A program made the translations under genes and the position numbers. A stretch of 13,157 bases of DNA from Flavobacteriales bacterium (GTDB lineage Bacteria > Bacteroidota > Bacteroidia > Flavobacteriales_E > Vicingaceae), in contig NVVI01000003.1 of NCBI GenBank assembly GCA_002402165.1, forward strand, positions 15,823 to 28,979. The letters run 5' to 3'. The first letter of the stretch is position 1, and each line of letters opens with the position of its first letter. Of this stretch, positions 1-5,250 are shown in pieces. The notes below the pieces were generated by a model that did not search any database, had not been told where the DNA came from, and saw only the letters and a program-made list of their open reading frames with translations.

Positions 1-140
1 ATTCCATCTTCACTAAGATAAATAACCTTATAAGTGGTTCCTTGAGCAAAGCCATCGACAACCATTTTTTGTTTTGATGGAGTCGAATTCCCACAACTAA
101 ACAGCAATATAACCCCCATTAAATAAAATATAACCTTCAT
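1..140 (-). CDS. apbE: FAD:protein FMN transferase (ApbE family), N-terminal part
   Basis: Reading the minus strand from the ATG at 140 gives 46 complete codons that run off the left edge. The protein opens with a short lipoprotein signal (residues 1-16) ending in a lipobox-like L-F-S-C, so the mature protein would be anchored by its cysteine. About twenty residues later comes GFAQGTTYKVIY, which matches the start of the ApbE fold, where a G-x-A-x-GTTY motif is typical. ApbE proteins flavinylate target proteins by transferring FMN from FAD to Ser/Thr, for example in Na+-translocating NQR and RNF complexes. The catalytic and FAD-binding parts lie outside the window, so the call rests on this motif and the lipoprotein start. 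It is divergent from def across 59 bp that hold a perfect palindrome. Confidence 0.75.
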   Translation of the reverse strand, partial: MKVIFYLMGVILLFSCGNSTPSKQKMVVDGFAQGTTYKVIYLSEDG

Positions 141-173
141 AATAAAACTCAATTAAAAGCAACATTCATAGTG

Positions 174-197
174 TGCAAAAATAATATTATTTTTGCA
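174..197. promoter_or_regulatory. 24-bp perfect palindrome with back-to-back TAnnTTTG promoter cores
   Basis: The half-site TGCAAAAATAAT is followed directly by its exact reverse complement, with no spacer. Each arm contains TATTTTTG, a perfect match to the Bacteroidota -7 element TAnnTTTG: plus strand at 188-195 (towards def) and minus strand at 176-183 (towards apbE). No convincing -33 element is visible at the usual distance on either side. The plus-strand core ends only 4 bases before the def ATG, so a transcript from it would be leaderless or nearly so. It could also be an operator for a dimeric regulator. Confidence 0.5.
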
Positions 198-199
198 GT

Positions 200-775
200 A
201 TGATTTTACCAATTGTTGCTTACGGTACTTCCGTTTTAAGAAAAGAAACTGAAGAAATAGATAAAGATTATCCAGACTTAGATTTGTTAATTGAAGATAT
301 GTTTGAGACGATGTATGCAGCAAAGGGTGTTGGATTAGCAGCTCCACAAATTAGTAGATCCATTCGCTTGTTTATTGTTGATACATCTGGTTTTAATGAA
401 GATGATGAACACCCTGAATTAGCAGATTTTAAACGAACTTTTATCAACCCAATTATTGTAGAAGAAACTGGAAAGGAATGGAAGTTTGAAGAAGGCTGCT
501 TAAGTATTCCTGGTATTAGAGAAGATGTTAGTAGACAACCTAACATAACCATCGAATACTACAATGAAAAGTTTGAGCTAATAGAAGAAAAATTAGACGG
601 TATAGCTGCACGAGTTGTTCAGCACGAATATGATCACATTGAAACAATATTATTTACCGACAAAATAAATCCACTAAAAAAACGATTAATTAAAGGAAAA
701 TTAAACGACATTGCGAGAGGCAATATAAAAGTAAATTATAGAATGAAATTTCCGTTGATAAAAGCAAAACATTAA
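200..775 (+). CDS. def: Peptide deformylase
   Basis: Removes the formyl group from the N-terminal methionine of new proteins in the cytoplasm. The 191-residue product has the three deformylase motifs in order: GVGLAAPQ (residues 43-50), EGCLS (98-102, metal-ligand C100) and QHEYDH (141-146, metal ligands H142 and H146, catalytic E143). The N-terminus MILPIVAYG is where Bacteroidota deformylases usually begin, which supports the ATG at 200 although it lies almost on top of a promoter core. One oddity: the third motif normally continues HExDHxxG, and here the glycine is threonine (T149). The metal ligands and catalytic residues are all intact, so an active enzyme is likely. The next gene starts 6 bp after the stop, so the two are probably co-transcribed. 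Confidence 0.97.
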   Translation: MILPIVAYGTSVLRKETEEIDKDYPDLDLLIEDMFETMYAAKGVGLAAPQISRSIRLFIVDTSGFNEDDEHPELADFKRTFINPIIVEETGKEWKFEEGCLSIPGIREDVSRQPNITIEYYNEKFELIEEKLDGIAARVVQHEYDHIETILFTDKINPLKKRLIKGKLNDIARGNIKVNYRMKFPLIKAKH

Positions 776-781
776 AAACTT

Positions 782-1339
782 ATGAAAAAAATACTTTTTA
801 TAATTATTCCAAGCCTAATAATAGCGGGCTGTTCTGGAGATGGCGACATTATAATTAAAGATGCTGAAGTGGTTGAAAACCCTATTGATTCTTTTGAAGA
901 ACGTGTTGCTGAAATTGACAAACATAGCGCAATTCTATTTTCTGATAGCTTAAGTTTTAATAGTGAATATGCCAATAATTTATTAGCCGCATATGAAGAC
1001 TATATTGAATTTCATAGTTTTGAATCTAACTCTAAAGAATATCAGTTTAAAGCTGGTGAGTTGGCAAAAGCATTAAACAAGCCTCATGTTGCCATTAAAC
1101 ATTTTAATGGTTTATTAGAAAGAGATAGTAAACATGAAAAAGCACCTCTAGCCTTGTTTTATAAAGCCATGGTTATTGGCGATATGCTTAAAGAAGATGA
1201 CTTAGCAAAAAAAACCTACCAAGAGTTTATTGATAATTATCCAGATCATCCTTTTGTAGAAAGTGCTAAAGCTTCTATTGAATTACAAGGAAAATCTTTG
1301 AATGATATTGTTGCTGGATTTGAAAAGAAGAATTCTTAA
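782..1339 (+). CDS. TPR-containing lipoprotein
   Basis: A 185-residue protein with a lipoprotein signal: a hydrophobic stretch at residues 4-14, then the lipobox IAGC with the lipidated cysteine at C17. After an acidic linker, residues about 60-170 are helical and pair up like tetratricopeptide repeats, for example the stretch around KPHVAIKHFNGLLERDSKH and the later KKTYQEFIDNYPDHPFV. The last of these resembles the repeats of BamD/YfiO-like periplasmic TPR proteins. It is likely a periplasm-facing scaffold on the inner or outer membrane; a specific partner cannot be named. It is shorter than BamD, which has about 240 residues or more, and I do not call it that. It follows def after 6 bp, and its transcript would run into the palindrome at 1349-1412. 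Confidence 0.85.
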   Translation: MKKILFIIIPSLIIAGCSGDGDIIIKDAEVVENPIDSFEERVAEIDKHSAILFSDSLSFNSEYANNLLAAYEDYIEFHSFESNSKEYQFKAGELAKALNKPHVAIKHFNGLLERDSKHEKAPLALFYKAMVIGDMLKEDDLAKKTYQEFIDNYPDHPFVESAKASIELQGKSLNDIVAGFEKKNS

Positions 1340-1348
1340 GTAATTTAT

Positions 1349-1412
1349 CGTCATTGCAAAGAACGAAGCAATCTCACCTAATTATAAGATTGCTTCGTTC
1401 CTCGCAATGACG
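1349..1412. repeat. Large palindromic intergenic element (hairpin, terminator-like)
   Basis: Two 26-nt arms (1349-1374 and 1387-1412) are inverted copies with 24 of 26 matches around a 12-nt loop. The arm begins CGTCATTGC and contains GAACGAAGCAATCT. From memory, this resembles a dispersed intergenic repeat seen in many unrelated bacterial genomes. On the plus strand the two differences are A-C mismatches. On the minus strand they become G-U wobbles, so the minus transcript folds without interruption. The plus-strand hairpin is followed by TGTTTTTC, a terminator-like tail. It sits between the convergent TPR lipoprotein and S1-protein genes, 6 bp past the stop of the latter, and could end transcription from both sides. 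Confidence 0.8.
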
Positions 1413-1418
1413 TGTTTT

Positions 1419-2255
1419 TCAATTTCCAACTAACGTAATCTCTTCTGGAGTTATTATTATTTTTCGCTCCTTGTATAGCAGTCCAACTGCACGCCTAAAC
1501 GCTTTCTTACTTACTTGAAACTCCTTATAGATAACTTCAGGTGCACTTTTATCAGAAAAATTAAGTTTGCCCCCTTCTTTTAATAGCCGCTCATAAATTT
1601 TATTCGACAACACCTCAACATCTGATAAACTTGAACTATTCAATGTAATATCTAACTTATCATCTTTTCTAACCCGTTGCAAATAACCTGTGAGTTCATC
1701 TCCTATTTTGATTTGTTTAAAAACCTCGTTTTTAAACACCATTCCATAATGCTTATTGTTTACAATCACTTTGTAGCCAATATCAGTTTCACCACTCACT
1801 AATAAGTCAACTTGTTCACCAGTTTCTATTTCTAATTTATTTTTTCTAATAAATCGTCCCATCTTAGTAGTTCCAACCATACGATTAGTCAACTCATCTT
1901 TGTATAGGTAAATCAAATAAGTTTTTCCGCCATTAACTCTTATGTATTGTTCAGAAAATGGAACCAGTAAATCTTTTTCCATCCCCCAATCGAAAAATGC
2001 TCCGTATTGATTTACATCAATACATTTTAAAAAAGCACATTCATTTAATTTTACTTTTGGCTCAAGGGTAGTTGCTATTGGTCTATCTTCAGAATCGGTA
2101 TAAATAAATACTTCTATCTTATCTCCTAGTTTCAAATCTGTAGGAACATATTTATTTGGCAATAAAATTTCTTGATCCTCATCTGTAATTAAGTATATCC
2201 CTTGTGGAGTATCTTTTAACGCTTCCAGCTCTAATGTTTGTCCTACTATATCCAT
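1419..2255 (-). CDS. cvfB: S1-like RNA-binding protein, CvfB/YitL family
   Basis: The 278 residues match the usual length and architecture of the CvfB family: three S1/OB-type domains and a C-terminal winged helix. The first OB domain covers roughly residues 1-68 (LKLGDKIEVFIY region). The second, about 72-135, has the clear S1 signature with NQYGAFFDWG. The third is about 143-205, ending in the LQRVRKDDKLDITL strand. The winged helix is at about 215-276 and includes VSKKAFRRAVGLLYKE. CvfB proteins bind RNA and are linked to virulence-gene expression in staphylococci; the role in Bacteroidota is not established. The gene stands alone, convergent with the TPR lipoprotein gene. Its upstream region is filled by the inverted repeat at 2261-2324, so its promoter either overlaps that repeat or lies within the yaaA transcript. 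Confidence 0.9.
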   Translation of the reverse strand: MDIVGQTLELEALKDTPQGIYLITDEDQEILLPNKYVPTDLKLGDKIEVFIYTDSEDRPIATTLEPKVKLNECAFLKCIDVNQYGAFFDWGMEKDLLVPFSEQYIRVNGGKTYLIYLYKDELTNRMVGTTKMGRFIRKNKLEIETGEQVDLLVSGETDIGYKVIVNNKHYGMVFKNEVFKQIKIGDELTGYLQRVRKDDKLDITLNSSSLSDVEVLSNKIYERLLKEGGKLNFSDKSAPEVIYKEFQVSKKAFRRAVGLLYKERKIIITPEEITLVGN

Positions 2256-2260
2256 TCTAA

Positions 2261-2324
2261 TTTAGTGTTTTGTGTATGGTGTAGAGTGTCTAGAAATTAA
2301 TGTAACCATACACCAAAAACTAAA
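2261..2324. repeat. 20-bp-arm inverted repeat between yaaA and the S1 gene
   Basis: Arms 2261-2280 (ending GTGTATGGT) and 2305-2324 (starting ACCATACAC) match at 18 of 20 positions when inverted, around a 24-nt loop. It lies between two genes read in the same direction (yaaA, then the S1 gene), 5 bp upstream of the S1 start. A hairpin here could terminate or attenuate yaaA read-through, or process the joint mRNA. There is no strong U-tract after it on the minus strand, so simple intrinsic termination is uncertain. CCATA-type motifs continue just outside the right arm (2326-2336), giving a low-complexity character. Confidence 0.65.
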
Positions 2325-2340
2325 TACCATAAACCAATAG

Positions 2341-3102
2341 TTACCCTCTATAAAAAACCAGTTCAGTGTCTGTTGAAGCTTCATTATTAAAACAATAACC
2401 AGCTGCATCGAACCCTTTTAAATTTTTAACTTTATCTATTCTATTTTTGACAATGTATCCAGCCATCATTCCCCTTGCTTTCTTTGCATAAACCATTACT
2501 GTCTTATACTGTCCATTATTGAAATCTTTAAATACGGGAGTTATGACTGTGGCTTTCAATTTCTTTTTATTTACCGATTTAAAATATTCGTTAGACGCTA
2601 AATTAACTAGGACATCCTCTTTTTGATTAGCAACAGCTTCGTTTATTTCGTTCACAATCTTATCTCCCCAGAATTCGTACAAATTCTTCTTTCTACCTAT
2701 TTTGAGTTTCGTTCCCATCTCTAATCTATAAGGATGAATTAAATCATAAGGCCTGAGTATAGCATATAATCCAGACAATATTCTCAAATTATCTTGCGCA
2801 TAATCCTTTTCCTTTTTAGAAAAAGAAATGGCATCCAAACCTGTATAAACTTCTCCGTTAAAGGTTAGTACTGCTGGATTTACATTTTCTGTATGATTGG
2901 AATTCCAACTTAAATAACGCTCAGCATTCAAGTCTGCCAAAGCAGAACTAATACCCATTAGTTTACTTAATTTTTTAGGATTATACTTTCTAAGTGAATT
3001 AATCAATTTCTCAGAATCTTCCACAAAAATTGGGGAAGAACAATTATTCAATAATTGATTTTCTTCGTTTAATTTTTTAGCTGGAGAAAGCAGTGCTAAC
3101 AT
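2341..3102 (-). CDS. yaaA: Peroxide stress protein YaaA (UPF0246/DUF328 family)
   Basis: A 253-residue cytoplasmic protein. The frame is open further upstream to a TTG at 3123, but the ATG at 3102 gives MLALLSPAKKL, which matches the conserved family start (ML-x-x-x-SPAK-x-L), so I use it. Other family blocks follow: PAVLTFNGEVYTGLDA, RILSGLYAILRPYDLIHPYR with LEMGT, LYEFWGDKI, LVNLASNEYF, and YAKKARGMMAGYIV near the C-terminus. In E. coli, YaaA is induced by peroxide through OxyR and limits damage from free iron; it has been reported to bind DNA. It is divergent from msrB, also an oxidative-damage gene, with 40 bp between the starts. A TAnnTTTG core (TAATTTTG on the minus strand) lies about 19 bases upstream of the ATG. 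Confidence 0.93.
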   Translation of the reverse strand: MLALLSPAKKLNEENQLLNNCSSPIFVEDSEKLINSLRKYNPKKLSKLMGISSALADLNAERYLSWNSNHTENVNPAVLTFNGEVYTGLDAISFSKKEKDYAQDNLRILSGLYAILRPYDLIHPYRLEMGTKLKIGRKKNLYEFWGDKIVNEINEAVANQKEDVLVNLASNEYFKSVNKKKLKATVITPVFKDFNNGQYKTVMVYAKKARGMMAGYIVKNRIDKVKNLKGFDAAGYCFNNEASTDTELVFYRG

Positions 3103-3108
3103 ATTCCG

Positions 3109-3128
3109 TAATTTTAAAAACAAAATTA
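3109..3128. promoter_or_regulatory. Divergent yaaA/msrB promoter region with inverted repeat
   Basis: The 40 bp between the yaaA and msrB ATGs contain TAATTTT (3109-3115) and its inverted copy AAAATTA (3122-3128), separated by 6 bp. Read on the minus strand, 3128-3121 is TAATTTTG, a perfect TAnnTTTG -7 element for yaaA. Read on the plus strand, 3109-3116 is TAATTTTA, one base off, for msrB. No clear -33 elements were found. The layout suggests back-to-back promoters and joint control of the two genes. Confidence 0.45.
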
Positions 3129-3142
3129 AGATTAATTACAAA

Positions 3143-3529
3143 ATGAAAGATTGGAAAAAAGAACTTTCGGAAGAAGAATACAAAGTAATGCGAGAAAAAG
3201 GGACTGAGCTTCCTTTTAGAGGGGAATATTACATCCACAATGATAATGGTATATACAGATGCAAAGGCTGTGGAGAAGAGTTATTTTCCTCCGAATCTAA
3301 GTTTGATACGAGTTGCGGCTGGCCAAGTTTTGATAATGAAATAGCTAACGGAAAAATTAAAGAAATTTTAGATAAAACTCATGGTATGATTAGAACTGAA
3401 GTTGTTTGTTCTAATTGTGATTCTCACTTAGGACATGTGTTTAATGATGGGCCAACTGAAAGCGGCACAAGGTATTGCGTAAACTCTATTAGTTTAGATT
3501 TTGAAGACAAGAGAACTACCGTTGTCTAA
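3143..3529 (+). CDS. msrB: Peptide-methionine (R)-S-oxide reductase MsrB
   Basis: Reduces methionine-R-sulfoxide in oxidised proteins using a thiol relay. The 128-residue protein is a stand-alone MsrB without an MsrA fusion. It carries the two CxxC pairs that bind structural zinc (C40/C43 and C89/C92). The catalytic cysteine is C112 in the RYCVNS motif, and C58 in SCGWPSF is at the usual resolving position. The histidines of the HLGHVF block (H95, H98) are also present. Length and motif spacing are normal and no signal peptide is seen, so it is cytoplasmic. It is divergent from yaaA. Its 3' end overlaps the convergent outer-membrane protein gene by 14 bp. Confidence 0.97.
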   Translation: MKDWKKELSEEEYKVMREKGTELPFRGEYYIHNDNGIYRCKGCGEELFSSESKFDTSCGWPSFDNEIANGKIKEILDKTHGMIRTEVVCSNCDSHLGHVFNDGPTESGTRYCVNSISLDFEDKRTTVV

Positions 3530-4163
3530 TAAACATGTTATCTTGGCCTATAAAAAATCCATCCATAAATGAACTTGAATGTTGACGGTACGGGTTTTTG
3601 TCATTTACTCTTATCTCTCCTTGAATAGTCAACCCATTAGACACTTTGTATTCAAAGTTAGCAGAGTAACCGATATTATCCAATCCAGAACCACCATTAA
3701 AAGAAGTTCCATCATATTTGTTATAAGAAGTAAAATCGTAAAATACAGAGCCTCCAACTGACAATCTATCAGTTAGCTTATATTTCCCGCCAATAAAGGC
3801 ATAGTATTGAGAAATGCTGCCAGAAAACAATTGATAATTATATTCTGATACTATTGGCATATTATCAACAGAGCTATTAACATAGATGATACCTGTATTT
3901 ATAGAAAATCTAGGAGACACATCATAGCTCACCATTGGTTTATAATAAGTACTGAAGTAATTACCATAAGTACTTGAACGGCCAAAACCAGCCCCAACTT
4001 CAAAACTATAATGCATTTTATCTTTCGTTTTTAACGAATCAAAAGAGATTACATATTCATCTCCATCCAATACATATTCATCATCATTATCTCCCTCAGA
4101 TTGTGAGTAAACACTAGTAGTAATGAAAATTATAAGAACTATATGTGCAATTTTTTTAACCAT
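3516..4163 (-). CDS. Putative outer-membrane beta-barrel protein
   Basis: A 215-residue protein with a signal peptide (about residues 1-20, K-K then a hydrophobic core ending VYS). An acidic linker rich in D and E follows at about 22-45. From about residue 50 to the end there are alternating polar/aromatic stretches typical of transmembrane beta strands, for example HYSFEVGAGFG, RFSINTGIIYV, YYAFIGGKYKL, LSVGGSVFYDF and IGYSANFEYKV. Strand count suggests a small barrel of about eight strands, but no family is recognised. A near-consensus -7 element (TATCTTTA, 4181-4174) lies 10 bases upstream of the ATG at 4163. The gene is convergent with msrB and overlaps it by 14 bp. Confidence 0.75.
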   Translation of the reverse strand: MVKKIAHIVLIIFITTSVYSQSEGDNDDEYVLDGDEYVISFDSLKTKDKMHYSFEVGAGFGRSSTYGNYFSTYYKPMVSYDVSPRFSINTGIIYVNSSVDNMPIVSEYNYQLFSGSISQYYAFIGGKYKLTDRLSVGGSVFYDFTSYNKYDGTSFNGGSGLDNIGYSANFEYKVSNGLTIQGEIRVNDKNPYRQHSSSFMDGFFIGQDNMFIRQR

Positions 4164-4256
4164 AATCTATAGGTAAAGATACGAAATCTAATCCAGATTA
4201 TTATGTACATATTCCTTTTAACCTTTTTTAACAACTTAATTACAATTTAAAGAATG

Positions 4257-4274
4257 TTGGCACGTAAGTTGACT
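4257..4274 (+). promoter_or_regulatory. Sigma-54-like promoter (-24/-12) upstream of small gene
   Basis: TTGGCACG, then 4 bases, then TTGACT matches the sigma-54 pattern TGGCAC-N5-TTGCW. All positions of the -24 half fit and the spacing is exact; the one departure is GA instead of GC at -12. Start of transcription would be near 4284, 20 bases before the ATG at 4304. A competing reading is a housekeeping promoter using TTG at 4257-4259 and TACCTTTT at 4276-4283 (one base from TAnnTTTG), though its 16-bp spacer is shorter than usual. Confidence 0.45.
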
Positions 4275-4303
4275 ATACCTTTTCGAATTTAAAATGATAA
4301 AAA

Positions 4304-4441
4304 ATGTTAGAACTTAGAAAAAGATATATAGAGTTGAAACAAAAAGCAAAACAAATGATGTTAGAAGGGAAAATGAATAATTACATTAAACTCATGACAC
4401 AAATAGAACAAATGAATTTAATTTTAATAAAAGTAAAGTAG
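4304..4441 (+). CDS. Small charged, helical protein of 45 residues (unknown function)
   Basis: ATG at 4304 to TAG at 4439-4441 gives MLELRKRYIELKQKAKQ followed by 28 more residues. It is rich in K, M, E and Q, with no hydrophobic segment and no cysteine. The pattern looks like two amphipathic helices separated near the N-N at residues 25-26, perhaps a helical hairpin. Short proteins of this general look are common in Bacteroidota, but I do not recognise a family. Support for it being a real gene comes from its flanks: a sigma-54-like promoter 30 bases upstream, and a strong intrinsic terminator starting 22 bases after the stop. It could alternatively be a small RNA whose frame is open by chance. 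Confidence 0.6.
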   Translation: MLELRKRYIELKQKAKQMMLEGKMNNYIKLMTQIEQMNLILIKVK

Positions 4442-4462
4442 TTATAGTTAGTTTAGATAGGT

Positions 4463-4497
4463 AAAAGCCCTCCCGAATAATTCGGAAGGGCTTTTTT
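4463..4497. terminator. Bidirectional intrinsic terminator
   Basis: A 15-bp stem (4463-4477 with 4481-4495) closes a TAA loop, with one mismatch. The G/C core reads GCCCTCCCGAA on the left and TTCGGAAGGGC on the right. The plus strand ends in a run of six T. On the minus strand the mismatch becomes a G-U wobble and the stem ends in TTTT. It therefore suits both the 45-residue gene (+) and the 47-residue gene (-), which converge on it. Confidence 0.9.
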
Positions 4498-4536
4498 AAC
4501 ATAAAACTTATCTATGGTATTAAGGGATATTCTTAC

Positions 4537-4680
4537 TTATAAAAAAAAGTTCTTATCAGTAACATTCACTCTCTTTTTATCATTGCTCCTAGTATGTCCT
4601 TTTCCATAACTTTCACCTTCTCCTCTTAAAAAGAGAACAGCTCCTAGAATCACAACTATAATTACAAACAGTATTATCAT
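4537..4680 (-). CDS. Small single-pass membrane protein of 47 residues (unknown function)
   Basis: ATG at 4680 (minus strand) to TAA at 4539-4537 gives a 47-residue protein. Residues 2-18 are an unbroken hydrophobic run (IILFVIIVVILGAVLFL). From R19 on there is a polar tail rich in G, K, R, D and N. By the positive-inside rule the tail probably faces the cytoplasm. The gene has one of the best promoters in the window (TTTG, 19 bp, TATATTTG, 4737-4707), giving a leader of about 20 bases. It ends 39 bp before the shared terminator. Together these make a real gene likely. No family is recognised; small stress or membrane-complex proteins often look like this. Confidence 0.7.
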   Translation of the reverse strand: MIILFVIIVVILGAVLFLRGEGESYGKGHTRSNDKKRVNVTDKNFFL

Positions 4681-4706
4681 ATCGATAAATTAACTAATTT
4701 CGTCTA

Positions 4707-4737
4707 CAAATATACTTCTTTTATCGACAACAGCAAA
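4707..4737 (-). promoter_or_regulatory. Bacteroidota-type promoter for the 47-residue membrane protein
   Basis: On the minus strand, TTTG (4737-4734), a 19-bp spacer and TATATTTG (4714-4707) match the Bacteroidota consensus TTTG-N19-TAnnTTTG exactly. Transcription would begin near 4700, about 20 bases before the ATG at 4680. Confidence 0.75.
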
Positions 4738-4770
4738 TTTAATCGAAGTTTTTTATAGTTTCATCGAAAC

Positions 4771-5250
4771 ATGAAGGCTCTTTATCTAATACGACATGCA
4801 AAGTCTGATTGGAACAATCCAGATCTAACAGACTATGAAAGACCTTTAAACAAGAGAGGGTTTAAAGACGCTCCTTTTATGGCTAAAAAGTTACTTGAAT
4901 TAAATTTCAACCCTGGATTAATAGTAGCAAGTCCAGCACAAAGAACGAGCTCTACAGCTGAACTAATATCAAAGAACACCTCAGTTTTGTACGAAAACTC
5001 AATCTATGAAGCGTCACTTAATGATTTAACAACTCTTATTTCTGCTCTACCTAACGAAAATTCAGAAATTGCTCTAATAGGTCATAATCCAAGCATTACA
5101 ACCTTATCTAATTATTTGACGAATGATATTATTAGAAATATGCCAACTTGCAGCATAATAAAAATTGAGTTAGAAATTGAGCATTGGAATGAAATTATTC
5201 AAGGGATTGGAATACAGAAGTTTTTCATCTACCCTAAGGCTTTCAACTAA
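4771..5250 (+). CDS. SixA-like phosphohistidine phosphatase (histidine phosphatase family)
   Basis: A 159-residue cytoplasmic protein, close to the length of E. coli SixA. It has the family blocks in order: LIRHAKSDW at residues 6-14 (R8 and H9, the phosphate-binding pair, H9 being the nucleophile), ERPLNKRG (23-30), SPAQRTSSTAE (54-64, R58) and GHNPS (104-108, H105). SixA removes phosphate from histidine in phosphotransfer domains and, in E. coli, acts on the nitrogen-PTS protein NPr. The Bacteroidota substrate is unknown. The gene is divergent from the 47-residue membrane protein gene. At its 3' end it overlaps the convergent secreted-protein gene by 4 bases (5247-5250). A GTTTC/GAAAC inverted repeat lies immediately upstream of the ATG. 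Confidence 0.92.
   Translation: MKALYLIRHAKSDWNNPDLTDYERPLNKRGFKDAPFMAKKLLELNFNPGLIVASPAQRTSSTAELISKNTSVLYENSIYEASLNDLTTLISALPNENSEIALIGHNPSITTLSNYLTNDIIRNMPTCSIIKIELEIEHWNEIIQGIGIQKFFIYPKAFN

Noticed and set aside
268..552. 94-codon minus-strand frame inside def
   Set aside because: Shadow of a gene with intact deformylase motifs.
782..1339. Calling the TPR lipoprotein BamD
   Set aside because: It is too short and sits outside the usual BamD context; only general TPR similarity can be supported.
3103..3123. Longer yaaA start at a TTG (7 extra codons)
   Set aside because: The family begins at ML-x-x-x-SPAK, which the ATG at 3102 supplies; the extension overlaps the promoter core at 3121-3128.
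3579..3761. 60-codon plus-strand frame opposite the outer-membrane protein
   Set aside because: Antisense to a gene with a signal peptide and beta-strand pattern; no independent support.
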